DNA of 64,000 nt from Mucilaginibacter galii (GTDB lineage Bacteria; Bacteroidota; Bacteroidia; Sphingobacteriales; Sphingobacteriaceae), in the NCBI RefSeq assembly GCF_014635825.1, contig NZ_BMDO01000005.1, positions 62,001-126,000 of the forward strand. Reading direction: 5' to 3'. Shown here piece after piece: positions 33,091 through 42,211 of this stretch. The stretch's first letter is position 1. Each line of letters starts with the position of its first letter. The notes below the pieces were generated by a model. That model was not told the DNA's origin, searched no databases, and saw only the letters and a program-made list of their open reading frames with translations. The translations under genes were made by a program, and so were the position numbers.

Positions 33091-33411
33091 GTGGCTAACC
33101 TCCTCTTCATTTGCAGCAAAAACCAGTGGCGTAGCCCCACTGCTGAAGCATTGTTTAAAAATCACCCCGAACACCAGGTGCGGTCGGCGGGTACCAGCGA
33201 CAAGGCACGCATTAAAGTGAACGAAAAACTCCTTGATTGGGCAGACCATATTTTTGTGATGGAACGCAAACATCAGCAACTGCTCCGGCTACGCTTTGCG
33301 GATCATATAAATCATAAGCAAGTGGTCATATTAAATATCGAAGATAACTACATTTATAACGACCCCGAACTTATAGAAATTCTAAAATCTTACCTCCAGG
33401 AATACTTATAA
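33091..33411 (+). CDS. Low-molecular-weight protein tyrosine phosphatase-like protein
   Basis: 106 residues, shorter than classical LMW-PTP (about 150). P-loop C8-x5-R14 (CSKNQWRSP) immediately after the first strand, and a late acidic DPELIEIL. The start is a GTG at 33091, two bases after the previous stop; the phosphatase loop requires this start because no ATG lies between. Cytoplasmic. The linkage to the FGE-like gene suggests one transcript, but the substrate is unknown. Confidence 0.8.
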   Translation: MANLLFICSKNQWRSPTAEALFKNHPEHQVRSAGTSDKARIKVNEKLLDWADHIFVMERKHQQLLRLRFADHINHKQVVILNIEDNYIYNDPELIEILKSYLQEYL

Positions 33412-33564
33412 ACTGCGGGTACTGACCTTGAATATCACAAAAGTGGAAAAATGTATTTTTTTGTACTTTTATAACACTTTTTGGTGGGTTTAGCTAACAT
33501 AAACTATTTATCAGATTCACAAACCCTTCCCGTTTTTTCGCGTTGATTAAATAAATTTATCATC

Positions 33565-33825
33565 ATGAAAAAGTTGGCATTTACATTCTTAGCATCACTA
33601 ACCATCATATTTACGGCTTGCAACAGCAAATCTACCGGTACTACCGGCGGCGCCATGGCCGATTCTGGAGCTGCAGGTAGTTCGGGTCCGGCAGATACCA
33701 GTATGGCAGCGGGCTCGGGCGCACCGGTGGGTGTATCTACCGGCGGCTCAGATACCAGCACAACCGGCAGTAATAGCGGCGTAGCCAACCCTGTTACCGA
33801 TACCACTGGTCAAAAAAGGCCATAA
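33565..33825 (+). CDS. Small low-complexity lipoprotein
   Basis: 86 residues. Lipoprotein signal MKKLAFTFLASLTIIFTAC, then an entirely Gly/Ser/Thr/Ala-rich chain (STGTTGGAMADSGAAGSSG, GVSTGGSDTSTTGSNSG) ending TDTTGQKRP. No fold is predictable; such short lipoproteins are frequent and uncharacterised in this group. Monocistronic with a 153-base upstream gap. Confidence 0.65.
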   Translation: MKKLAFTFLASLTIIFTACNSKSTGTTGGAMADSGAAGSSGPADTSMAAGSGAPVGVSTGGSDTSTTGSNSGVANPVTDTTGQKRP

Positions 33826-33884
33826 ACGCGTTTTAATTAGCATTTTTCAAAATATCTGCTTTCATTTGCTAAAATTTTTATCAG

Positions 33885-35279
33885 ATGGAAGCAGGTATTT
33901 TGGCTATTGCCGTTGTTATATTAATCATTGCTGTTTTCTTATTTGTAAGCCGTTCTAAGGGTGCGGGAGGCAGCATATCATTAGCTGATTTTGATTCATT
34001 AAAGACTGAAAATGAGCAGTTAAGAATAAAATTAGGCATTGCTGAAGATAGGAACAACAACGCCTCTGCCGAAAAGGAGAGCATTACCCAACTCCTTAAA
34101 GAAGAGAACCATAAGCTGGCTCAACAGCTCCAAACCATAAGACTCGAATTGGCGCAGGCCAACCAGGCTTTAGAAAGCAGCCGCTCTTATTACCAGGCGC
34201 AACAAGAGAAATTAAGAGAGCAAAAAGCTGAATTAGAGCATACCCGCCAACATTTTCAAAAAGAATTTGAGAACGTTGCCGAGAAGTTGCTGAAAGAAAA
34301 ATCGCGCGAATTTTTGGATGTCAATAAAACCCATCTCGACCATATTTTAACCCCGCTCAAAGAAAATATCAAGGCTTTTGAGGATAAAGTAGAAAAGGTT
34401 TACAATATGGAAGCCGCTGAGCGTAATACACTTAAAGGTGTAATTACCCAGCTGATGGAGCTTAATCAGCAAATTAGCAGCGAAGCACAAAACCTCACTA
34501 AAGCACTAAAAGGCGACAATAAAAAGCAAGGGAACTGGGGTGAGTTTATCCTCGAAAAGGTATTGGAACGTTCGGGTTTGGTGAAAGACCGGGAGTACCG
34601 CCTGCAGGCCAGTCACCAGGCTAACGATGGTACCCGCTACCAACCCGATGCGGTGATAGATCTGCCTGATGATAAGCATTTGATCATCGACTCTAAAGTA
34701 TCGCTTGTAGCGTATGACAGGCTGGTTAATGCTGAAAATGAAGAAGATAGGAAGCTGTTTGCCAAGGCGCATGTAGAGTCGTTGCGTAACCATGTGCACG
34801 GCTTATCGGCCAAAAACTATCATGATCTGCAAAAAATTAATTCGCCCGATTTTGTAATGCTGTTTGTGCCTATCGAGTCGTCGTTTAGCTTTGCGGTACA
34901 ATTAGATGCCGATCTGTTTAATGATGCCTGGGATAAGCGGGTGGTCATAGTGAGCCCGAGTACCTTGTTAGCTACCCTACGCACCATTGCCAGTATGTGG
35001 AAACAGGAGCGCCAAAACCGAAACGTGTTGGAAATTGCCCGCCTGAGCGGCGATATGTACGATAAGTTTGTAGGCTTCTTAACCGATATGGATAGCATTG
35101 GCCGCAACCTGAAAAGCAGCCAGGATGCATATGATAAAGCCATTAATAAACTAAGCGATGGGCGTGGAAATTTGACCACTACCGCTCAAAAAATTAAAAA
35201 CCTGGGTGCCAAGGCTAATAAGCAAATAGATGGAAAGTACACATCTTTACTACCTGAAACTGAAGATGCTGATATATAA
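33885..35279 (+). CDS. rmuC: RmuC family DNA recombination protein
   Basis: 464 residues: an N-terminal membrane anchor (3-22), a long coiled coil (about 40-125) and the RmuC nuclease-like domain (about 150-420) with GNWGEFILEKVLERSGL, YQPDAVIDLPDDKHLIIDSKVSL, FVMLFVPIESSFSFA and VVIVSPSTLLATLRTI. The D-x-K elements match a PD-(D/E)xK fold. In E. coli RmuC limits inversions at short inverted repeats, which is of interest given the many palindromes in this window. Confidence 0.92.
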   Translation: MEAGILAIAVVILIIAVFLFVSRSKGAGGSISLADFDSLKTENEQLRIKLGIAEDRNNNASAEKESITQLLKEENHKLAQQLQTIRLELAQANQALESSRSYYQAQQEKLREQKAELEHTRQHFQKEFENVAEKLLKEKSREFLDVNKTHLDHILTPLKENIKAFEDKVEKVYNMEAAERNTLKGVITQLMELNQQISSEAQNLTKALKGDNKKQGNWGEFILEKVLERSGLVKDREYRLQASHQANDGTRYQPDAVIDLPDDKHLIIDSKVSLVAYDRLVNAENEEDRKLFAKAHVESLRNHVHGLSAKNYHDLQKINSPDFVMLFVPIESSFSFAVQLDADLFNDAWDKRVVIVSPSTLLATLRTIASMWKQERQNRNVLEIARLSGDMYDKFVGFLTDMDSIGRNLKSSQDAYDKAINKLSDGRGNLTTTAQKIKNLGAKANKQIDGKYTSLLPETEDADI

Positions 35280-35381
35280 TGATATGATATAAAACTCCGT
35301 TACCTAAATATTAGGATAAACATAATGGTTGTAATCGTGTTATGATTTAATTATTACTAAATATTTGTAAAAATATACAAC

Positions 35382-36164
35382 ATGAAAAACAACACCTTAT
35401 CGTTAACACTAATTGCTGTTGGCACGTTTATTAGCGTACATACATCGGCACAAATAAAAATTAACACTAAAAGTGTTAGTGCAGCGGAAAAAGGATTTAA
35501 AGCCGCTACTTTTTCTGATGCCGACGCGGCCAAATTGGCCTCAGAAGCTGTAACCTGGATGGATGCTCACAATCCGGTAGCCTCTGCGACAGACCCGTAC
35601 ACGGTAAGACTGAACAAAATATTTGCCAAACATCAAAATGAAGGTGGATTGAAACTCAACTATAAAGTTTACAAAGTAAAAGATATTAACGCCTTTGCCT
35701 GCGCAGATGGTAGCGTACGTGTGTTTTCATCGTTAATGGATATCATGACCGATGATGAATTGTTAGGTATTATAGGACACGAAATTGGCCATGTTGCCAA
35801 TAAAGATAGCCGTGATGCGGTGAGAAGTGTATATAAAAGAGAAGCATTAACAGATGCCGCGTCATCACAGTCAGGTGTGGTTAATGCGCTTTCAGAAAGC
35901 CAGTTAGGCGCTTTTGCTGGGGCTTTATTGGATAGCAAATATAGCCGTAAACAAGAAAGCCAGGCAGACGATTACTCTTACGACTTTATGAAAAAGTATA
36001 ATTATAAGGTTACAGCATTAGCCAGTGCTTTTACTAAGCTGGCCGATATGGAAAAAGGCGCAACCAGAAGCAAATCAGAAAAAATGATGAGCTCGCATCC
36101 GGATAGTGCCGAACGTGCAGCTAAAGTACTTGAAAAGGCTAAAAAAGATGGTTTGGCAGGTTAA
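35382..36164 (+). CDS. M48 family metalloprotease
   Basis: 260 residues with a signal peptide ending TSAQ (about 24). Zinc motif HEIGH at 133-137 (GIIGHEIGHVANKDSRDAV) and downstream Glu in SRKQESQADDYSYDFM. Extra membrane helices are lacking, so it is a soluble periplasmic or lipid-free LoiP/BepA-like protease, possibly in outer-membrane quality control. A strong bidirectional terminator follows. Confidence 0.9.
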   Translation: MKNNTLSLTLIAVGTFISVHTSAQIKINTKSVSAAEKGFKAATFSDADAAKLASEAVTWMDAHNPVASATDPYTVRLNKIFAKHQNEGGLKLNYKVYKVKDINAFACADGSVRVFSSLMDIMTDDELLGIIGHEIGHVANKDSRDAVRSVYKREALTDAASSQSGVVNALSESQLGAFAGALLDSKYSRKQESQADDYSYDFMKKYNYKVTALASAFTKLADMEKGATRSKSEKMMSSHPDSAERAAKVLEKAKKDGLAG

Positions 36165-36178
36165 TAATTAACATTTTA

Positions 36179-36227
36179 ATACGAGCATAAAAAAACCCGG
36201 ATTACCCGGGTTTTTTTATGCTCGTAT
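36179..36227. terminator. Bidirectional rho-independent terminator
   Basis: Perfect 22-bp inverted repeat around a five-base loop: CCCGG/CCGGG core with A7 and T7 tracts on the two sides, ending in matched ATACGAGCAT and ATGCTCGTAT. It serves both the M48 gene (plus) and thiL (minus), whose stops are 15 and 13 bases away. Confidence 0.9.
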
Positions 36228-36239
36228 ATTTTATCTTTT

Positions 36240-37298
36240 TTATCCGTTTTTAACATTTCCGAAAGCATTCCATCCTTGTGCTTTCAGCTCATGTACGGCA
36301 CCGGCTTTCGAGATCAAGTTACAACCGGCTGCTGCCTCAGTGATGTAGCCAATAATACTTACGTCCACATCATTCTTAATCTTATCGTAATCGGCTTGTT
36401 TAATGGTGAACAGCAATTCATAATCTTCACCACCACTCAGGGCGCAAACGGTTGGGTCGAGGTTAAAATCGCGGGCGGTTTGATAAGTCATGGGGTCGAT
36501 AGGGATCTTCTCTTCGTATAACTGGCAGCCTTTATTGCTTTGCTTACAAATATGTAATACTTCTGAAGCTAATCCGTCCGATACATCGATCATGGCCGTT
36601 GGTTTTACCTTAATATCGCGCAGCAAAGCAATAATATCCTGACGGGCTTCAGGTTTCAACTGGCGCTCAATAATGTAATCTTTACCTTCCAGGTCGGGCT
36701 GAATTTTTGGGTTTTCGAGGTAGATCAACTTCTCGCGCTCCAATAACTGTAAACCCATATAAGCACCGCCTAAATCGCCGGATACGCAAAGCAGATCACC
36801 TTCTTCGGCGCCGTTGCGGTATACTATATCTTCTTCGTTAGCTACGCCTAACACCGTAATGCTAATAACCAGCCCTTGTTTAGACGAACTGGTATCGCCA
36901 CCAATAATATCTACATTATATTTTTCGCAGGCCAGGTAAATGCCTTCGTACAGTTCTTCAATAGCCTCTAAGGTGTACTTGCTCGACATGCCTATAGACA
37001 CCGTTACCTGGGTAGGGGTGGCATTCATGGCGCAAATATCGCTCAGGTTTACCTGGATGCTTTTGTAACCTAAATGTTTAAGAGGAGTGTAAGCCAAATC
37101 GAAATGAATGCCTTCTAACAACATATCGGTAGACACCAATACCTTTTTACCATCGTAGTTTAACACCGCAGCATCGTCACCAACACCTTTTATAGTGCTG
37201 GGGTGGTTAAGCTGTATATTTTTAGTTAAGTGTTTGATCAGGCCAAACTCCCCTAACTCTTCTATATTGGTTCTATCTACGTTGTCGAACATATCCAT
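36240..37298 (-). CDS. thiL: Thiamine-phosphate kinase
   Basis: 352 residues. Phosphorylates thiamine monophosphate to thiamine diphosphate, the last step of cofactor synthesis. Diagnostic motifs: GVGDDAAVLNYDGKKVLVSTDMLLEGIHFDL (nucleotide and Mg site), NLSDICAMNATPTQVTVSIGM, IIGGDTSSSKQGLVISITVLG, LCVSGDLGGAYMGLQLL and MIDVSDGLASEVLHICKQSNKG, SGGEDYELLFT. Slightly longer than E. coli ThiL. No thiamine synthesis genes are adjacent. A CAAAAATA (-7 TATTTTTG on the minus strand) lies at 37321-37328. Confidence 0.95.
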   Translation of the reverse strand: MDMFDNVDRTNIEELGEFGLIKHLTKNIQLNHPSTIKGVGDDAAVLNYDGKKVLVSTDMLLEGIHFDLAYTPLKHLGYKSIQVNLSDICAMNATPTQVTVSIGMSSKYTLEAIEELYEGIYLACEKYNVDIIGGDTSSSKQGLVISITVLGVANEEDIVYRNGAEEGDLLCVSGDLGGAYMGLQLLEREKLIYLENPKIQPDLEGKDYIIERQLKPEARQDIIALLRDIKVKPTAMIDVSDGLASEVLHICKQSNKGCQLYEEKIPIDPMTYQTARDFNLDPTVCALSGGEDYELLFTIKQADYDKIKNDVDVSIIGYITEAAAGCNLISKAGAVHELKAQGWNAFGNVKNG

Positions 37299-37320
37299 GG
37301 CAGCACAATGATTTAAGATG

Positions 37321-37328
37321 CAAAAATA
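37321..37328 (-). promoter_or_regulatory. Candidate -7 element of thiL
   Basis: Minus-strand TATTTTTG fits TAnnTTTG, 22 bases before the start codon at 37298. No well-spaced -33 TTG is seen, so confidence is limited. Confidence 0.35.
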
Positions 37329-37531
37329 CGAAAGCTGTTTTAATAGGTGAGTATAATCAACTGTTTATAAAAGCCCACCTTACTTTTTAATAATCTTTCT
37401 CCAAAAACATTAGAAATAAGTGTCTTACGAAAATATATTAACCAATTAAAGGTGATATTTTTATTACACTCATAAAAATTAACATTCAATTAATATTAAA
37501 ACCACAAATTTGTAAACACAAAATACATGAT

Positions 37532-39073
37532 ATGAAAATTAAACATTTACTAATTTATCTTTCTGTTCCTCTTTTACTGGCCGGATGTAAGAAAGATATG
37601 AATGAAGATCCTGAAGTTATACCGCCACCAGTAGTGGTGCCGGTTGTACCTCAGCCATATAGCATTACAGAAGATTTTGAAAATGGTGGAAAAGTTTCCA
37701 GTATTGGATACGACGCTGGTGATGTAAGCTTATACACCGGGTCGTGGAACTATGACGGCGCATTAACAGGTACAGATAAAAGTGATGTAAAAAATGGTAG
37801 CAAAGGTGTCCGTATTCAGGGTACACCAAGTAATACCAAAAGAAATGGCATGCTAAGCATGAATTTTAATGTGAAACACTTAAAGTCGATCACTATTAAA
37901 TCTGCACTTACAAACTTTTCAGATAAACAGAAGCCCGGACCAAACGTAACTCAGGTTTTAAAAGGATATTGGGAACTACAGTCATCAAAAGATGGCGGTA
38001 AAACTTATATTAAAGTGGGAGAAACTGTTAACCCAACAGACACGGCAATGTTAATAACCACTACTTTTCAGATTACTGATACTGCTACACAAAGGTTTAG
38101 AATAGTTAACACTTCAGAACTTAACGGTAGTAATCGTGTAAGAATAAGTATAGACGATATTACCTTTGCTGGCGTAGGAGATTCCGGCATTACGCTTTCT
38201 GATACATCACCTGATGATAGTGGTACCGGCAGTACAGGCGGTAGTACGGGCACAGCTAATACCCCAAGAGGCGTTACTATTGGTGCTGATGCTCCACCAG
38301 CTACTGGTGATAATAGTAATATACTTTTTGGTAATCCATCAAGTGCAGCAGCAGTATCTTCAGAAAATTTTTTGTTAGATTTAGGCTATTACGTAGAATC
38401 ATATAGCAAAACACGTGGTACTCCAAATTGGGTGAGCTGGCACTTAGATGGTACCAATACCACTAATGCCACCGGCCGTTTAGATAACTTTGCGGCCTAT
38501 AGCGGTTTACCAACAGACTTTTTTGCTGTACAAAGCAACAGTTACTCAGGTTCAGGATTTGACAGGGGTCATAACTGCCCATCTGCCGATCGTACAAGTT
38601 CAACTGCTGCTAACTCTGCTACCTTCCTGATGACTAATATGATACCACAAGCACCTAACAATAATCAAAAAGCTTGGGCAGATTTAGAAAATTATTTACG
38701 TGCTCAAGTGAATGGTGGTAACGAAGTTTACATCATTATGGGAAGCTACGGTACGGGAGGTGTTGGAAGTTTAAGCGCAACCCCTATAAATACTATTGCA
38801 AGTGGTAACGTAACCGTACCAAGCAATGTTTGGAAAGTGGCTGTAATTATACCGGCAGGCAACGGCGATTTAATCAGGGCCGGTAATACCAGCGCTGTAC
38901 GTGTTATTGCAGTTAATACACCTAACACCAACAGTATCGATGCCGACTGGAAAAAATATTTAACCACTGTACGTTCAATCGAAACAGCTGTTGGAGGAGG
39001 TTTTAACCTTTTATCGGCCTTACCACAATCTGTACAAGATGTATTAGAAACTAAAGCTGACGCAGGAATTTAG
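37532..39073 (+). CDS. DNA/RNA non-specific endonuclease lipoprotein (NucA type)
   Basis: 513 residues. Lipobox LLAGC (Cys about 19) and a Pro/Val-rich tether. An N-terminal beta-sandwich, about 45-215, looks like a carbohydrate- or protein-binding module, followed by a Gly/Ser/Thr linker. The nuclease domain spans about 245-500: NFLLDLGYYVESYSKTRGTPNWVSWHL, catalytic DRGH at 344-347 (His347 as base), and TNMIPQAPNNNQKAW with the Mg-binding Asn. It is likely surface-anchored and degrades environmental nucleic acids. The fused N-terminal domain is unlike minimal NucA. Confidence 0.9.
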   Translation: MKIKHLLIYLSVPLLLAGCKKDMNEDPEVIPPPVVVPVVPQPYSITEDFENGGKVSSIGYDAGDVSLYTGSWNYDGALTGTDKSDVKNGSKGVRIQGTPSNTKRNGMLSMNFNVKHLKSITIKSALTNFSDKQKPGPNVTQVLKGYWELQSSKDGGKTYIKVGETVNPTDTAMLITTTFQITDTATQRFRIVNTSELNGSNRVRISIDDITFAGVGDSGITLSDTSPDDSGTGSTGGSTGTANTPRGVTIGADAPPATGDNSNILFGNPSSAAAVSSENFLLDLGYYVESYSKTRGTPNWVSWHLDGTNTTNATGRLDNFAAYSGLPTDFFAVQSNSYSGSGFDRGHNCPSADRTSSTAANSATFLMTNMIPQAPNNNQKAWADLENYLRAQVNGGNEVYIIMGSYGTGGVGSLSATPINTIASGNVTVPSNVWKVAVIIPAGNGDLIRAGNTSAVRVIAVNTPNTNSIDADWKKYLTTVRSIETAVGGGFNLLSALPQSVQDVLETKADAGI

Positions 39074-39130
39074 TCAGACTGGTAGACATTTAGACTCAAA
39101 AAGCAAAGATAAAGACTCTATGCTACCAAC

Positions 39131-39168
39131 AAAAAAAGAGTGACCATAACCGGTCACTCTTTTTTTTT
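39131..39168 (+). terminator. Terminator after the endonuclease gene
   Basis: AAAAAAAGAGTGACC and GGTCACTCTTTTTTT form a 15-bp stem with a six-base loop. It works in either direction, so it may also end nadA transcription (stop at 39214). Confidence 0.85.
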
Positions 39169-39213
39169 AATACAAGTCTTTGCTTTACAAGTCCTTCTTC
39201 ATTAAGTCTAATT

Positions 39214-40215
39214 CTATAATCCAAGCTGTGCCGATATATCCAGCATCCGTTCAATTGGCTTTACGGCTTTGGCAATAATATCGGCCGGTAAAGTAATTTC
39301 TGGCATCTCGTTTTTAAGGCACAAATAAAGCTTCTCCAGCGTATTTCTTTTCATGTGAGGACAATCGTTGCACGCACAAGTATTATTCGGTGGAGCGGGG
39401 ATAAAGGTCTTTGTAGGGTTATCTTTCTCCATCTGGTGAATAATACCTGCTTCGGTAGCTACGATGAACTCTGTTGCGGCATCATTGGTGGCATATTTCA
39501 ATATCCCGGTGGTAGAACCAATATAATCGGCCAGTTGCAGTATATGCTCTTCGCATTCGGGGTGAGCTAATATCTTAGCATTAGTATGGCGTTCTTTCAG
39601 CTTAGTGATCTTTTCACGGCTAAATATCTCGTGCACCATACAGGCGCCATTCCATAATACTAAATCGCGACCTGTTTTTTTGGCTACGTAAGCGCCAAGG
39701 TTACGGTCGGGCCCGAAGATGATCTGCTGATCGGCCGGCAGGCTTTCTACAATTTGTACGGCATTGCTGGAGGTACAAACAATATCGCTCATGGCTTTCA
39801 GTTCGGCAGTACAGTTCACGTAAGTGATCACCAGGTGATCGGGGTATGATTCTTTAAACTTTTTAAACAAGTGAGGTGGACAACTGTCTGCTAAAGAACA
39901 GCCAGCCTTTAAATCGGGCAGCAGTACCTTTTTGGTAGGAGAGAGTATCTTGGCAGTTTCGGCCATGAAGTGCACACCGGCAAATACAATAATATCAGCA
40001 TCGGTTTTGGCAGCTTGCTGCGATAGGCCCAGGCTGTCGCCAATATAGTCAGCAATATCCTGTATCTCGCCTTCCTGGTAGTAGTGCGCCAGTATCACCG
40101 CATTCTTTTGCTGCTTTAGCTTTTCTATCTCGGCATAGAGGTCAAGCGTGGGGTCTATATCCTCTTCTGCAAAACCTTTTATATTGATTTCTTCTAAAAT
40201 GTCCATTTCTAACAT
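39214..40215 (-). CDS. nadA: Quinolinate synthase
   Basis: 333 residues. Condenses iminoaspartate from NadB with dihydroxyacetone phosphate to quinolinate in de novo NAD synthesis, using a [4Fe-4S] cluster. Sequence: [30 protein letters not shown], cluster cysteines in [29 protein letters not shown] and [19 protein letters not shown], and [16 protein letters not shown]. Three-domain pseudo-symmetric layout intact. It is divergent from nadB across a 402-base region. Alternative start at an internal Met (residue 4, MDILEE) is equally possible. Confidence 0.96.
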   Translation of the reverse strand: MLEMDILEEINIKGFAEEDIDPTLDLYAEIEKLKQQKNAVILAHYYQEGEIQDIADYIGDSLGLSQQAAKTDADIIVFAGVHFMAETAKILSPTKKVLLPDLKAGCSLADSCPPHLFKKFKESYPDHLVITYVNCTAELKAMSDIVCTSSNAVQIVESLPADQQIIFGPDRNLGAYVAKKTGRDLVLWNGACMVHEIFSREKITKLKERHTNAKILAHPECEEHILQLADYIGSTTGILKYATNDAATEFIVATEAGIIHQMEKDNPTKTFIPAPPNNTCACNDCPHMKRNTLEKLYLCLKNEMPEITLPADIIAKAVKPIERMLDISAQLGL

Positions 40216-40337
40216 TACAATAAATACAATTAATTTAATTTAAATATATAAACCTATTGTTATTAAGATGTGAATTGTGTGAGTAAGTGAATTGCGTTTT
40301 TATTGCTAAACAAACTTGTTCTACTTGTTTCCACATG

Positions 40338-40602
40338 TTATCCACAACTCAGCAATACTAAACAACTGATTTACAGTAATACGTTTTTATTCACATCAAT
40401 GTTAATAAACAATTGTGTTAATTAAATGCTTGTTTTGTGCATGTGGATTAACGTGTGGTTTCGTACTAAAACTATACCAGCAATTGGTAGTAACTTTAGT
40501 TTTTAACCCACTTTTGCACAAACCCAAAAGTTGTTAGCTTTTTACTTACGCAAAATTAACATCTTTTGATGCGGTTATTAACACAAGTATTACTTTTACA
40601 CA
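40338..40602 (+). other. Cluster of DnaA-box matches between nadA and nadB
   Basis: Four exact matches to TTWTNCACA, all on the plus strand: TTATCCACA 40338-40346, TTATTCACA 40387-40395, TTTTGCACA 40512-40520 and TTTTACACA 40594-40602. Eight-of-nine matches: GTTTCCACA 40327-40335 and, on the minus strand, TAATCCACA at 40442-40450. A strongly AT-rich stretch lies at 40217-40262. No ORF is present in 40216-40617. It could be a replication origin or a DnaA-titration/regulatory region. Confidence 0.5.
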
Positions 40603-40617
40603 TATTAGATAGTTTTT

Positions 40618-42210
40618 ATGACAAGAGATGTGGATTTCCTGGTTGTAGGGTCGGGCATTGCCGGATTAAGTTTTGCACTTAAGGCCGCCAAACACGGTAA
40701 GGTACTGATAGTTACCAAAGCCAGCGAAGACGAATCGAACACCAAATATGCGCAGGGCGGCGTGGCTGTAGTTGTGGATAAAAAAGAAGATTCGTTTGAA
40801 AAGCATATTGAAGATACTTTGATAGCCGGCGACGGATTATGCGACGAAGAAGTAGTGCGTATTGTAGTGGAAGAAGGGCCGGAAAGGATAAGGGAAATTA
40901 TAGACTACGGTACCAACTTCGACAAAACCAACGAAGGCGTATACGACCTGGCCAAAGAGGGTGGACACTCTGAGTACCGGGTACTGCATTATAAAGATAT
41001 TACCGGTTTTGAAATGGAGCGTTCGCTATTAGAGCAGATCCATCAAAACCCAAACATCGAAATTATTACGCATTACTTTGCGGTTGACTTGATAACCCAA
41101 CACCATTTAGGTGAATTTGTGGATAAACAGAGCCAGGATATTACCTGCTACGGCATATATGCCTTTAATACCGATACCAAGGTGGTAGATACCATACGTT
41201 CTAAGGTAACGGTAATGGCATCGGGTGGTGCAGGCCATATTTATGCTATTACTACCAACCCGGTTATTGCCACGGGCGATGGTGTGGCCATGGTTTACCG
41301 TGCTAAAGGCAAAGTACGAAACATGGAATTTATACAATTTCACCCTACCGCATTATATAACCCTGGCGAATATCCATCTTTCTTAATATCTGAAGCGGTA
41401 CGTGGTTTTGGAGGTATTTTAAAGCGCACCAATGGCGAAGAGTTTATGCAGGAGTATGATCCGCGTAAATCTTTGGCACCACGAGATATTGTAGCCCGTG
41501 CCATTGATGCCGAGATCAAAAAATCGGGTGAGGATTACGTTTACCTGGATGTGCGCCATAAAAGCAAAGCCGATATTTTACAGCATTTCCCTAACATTTA
41601 TGCTAAGTGTTTAGACATTGGGCTGGATATGACCAAGGATATGATCCCGGTATCGCCGGCATGTCATTATATGTGCGGAGGTGTGCTTGTTAATCATGTG
41701 GGGCAATCATCTATTAATCAATTATATGCCTGCGGCGAATGTGCTTCTACAGGCTTGCATGGCGCAAACCGTTTGGCCTCAAATTCTTTATTAGAGGCTT
41801 TGGTATTTGCACACCGTATATATGAAGATGCTATTACCAGGTTTGAAAATCATACCGTACCCGCAAACATACCCGATTGGGATGAAAAAGGTGTACAACT
41901 CTCCAATGAAGATATTTTAGTAACTCACAACATCCGCGAAATGCAAAAGCTGATGAATGATTATGTGGGCATTGTCCGCTCTGATTTCCGTTTAGAACGG
42001 GCTATGCGCCGGTTAAAGCTATTGTATGAAGAAACCGAAGATTTTTATAAAAAAACCAAGCTATCGGTGAAGTTATGTGAGTTGCGTAATTTAATACAGG
42101 TATCATATCTCGTCGTAAAATCGGCATCGACACGTAAAGAGAGCAGGGGCTTGCATTATACTACTGATTATCCGCAGCACGCAAATGTATTGGAGGATAC
42201 CGTGTTTTAA
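40618..42210 (+). CDS. nadB: L-aspartate oxidase
   Basis: 530 residues. FAD enzyme oxidising L-aspartate to iminoaspartate, the substrate of NadA. FAD-binding VVGSGIAGLSFALKAA at the N-terminus, GGVAVVVDKKEDSFEKHIEDTLIAGDGL, FIQFHPTALYNP, ACHYMCGGVLVN and GANRLASNSLLEALVFAH. The C-terminal helical domain ends in TTDYPQHANVLEDTVF. It is divergent from nadA; the stop lies one base from the convergent histidine kinase stop. The 402-base upstream gap shows no TAnnTTTG box at the usual place. Confidence 0.96.
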   Translation: MTRDVDFLVVGSGIAGLSFALKAAKHGKVLIVTKASEDESNTKYAQGGVAVVVDKKEDSFEKHIEDTLIAGDGLCDEEVVRIVVEEGPERIREIIDYGTNFDKTNEGVYDLAKEGGHSEYRVLHYKDITGFEMERSLLEQIHQNPNIEIITHYFAVDLITQHHLGEFVDKQSQDITCYGIYAFNTDTKVVDTIRSKVTVMASGGAGHIYAITTNPVIATGDGVAMVYRAKGKVRNMEFIQFHPTALYNPGEYPSFLISEAVRGFGGILKRTNGEEFMQEYDPRKSLAPRDIVARAIDAEIKKSGEDYVYLDVRHKSKADILQHFPNIYAKCLDIGLDMTKDMIPVSPACHYMCGGVLVNHVGQSSINQLYACGECASTGLHGANRLASNSLLEALVFAHRIYEDAITRFENHTVPANIPDWDEKGVQLSNEDILVTHNIREMQKLMNDYVGIVRSDFRLERAMRRLKLLYEETEDFYKKTKLSVKLCELRNLIQVSYLVVKSASTRKESRGLHYTTDYPQHANVLEDTVF

Positions 42211-42211
42211 A

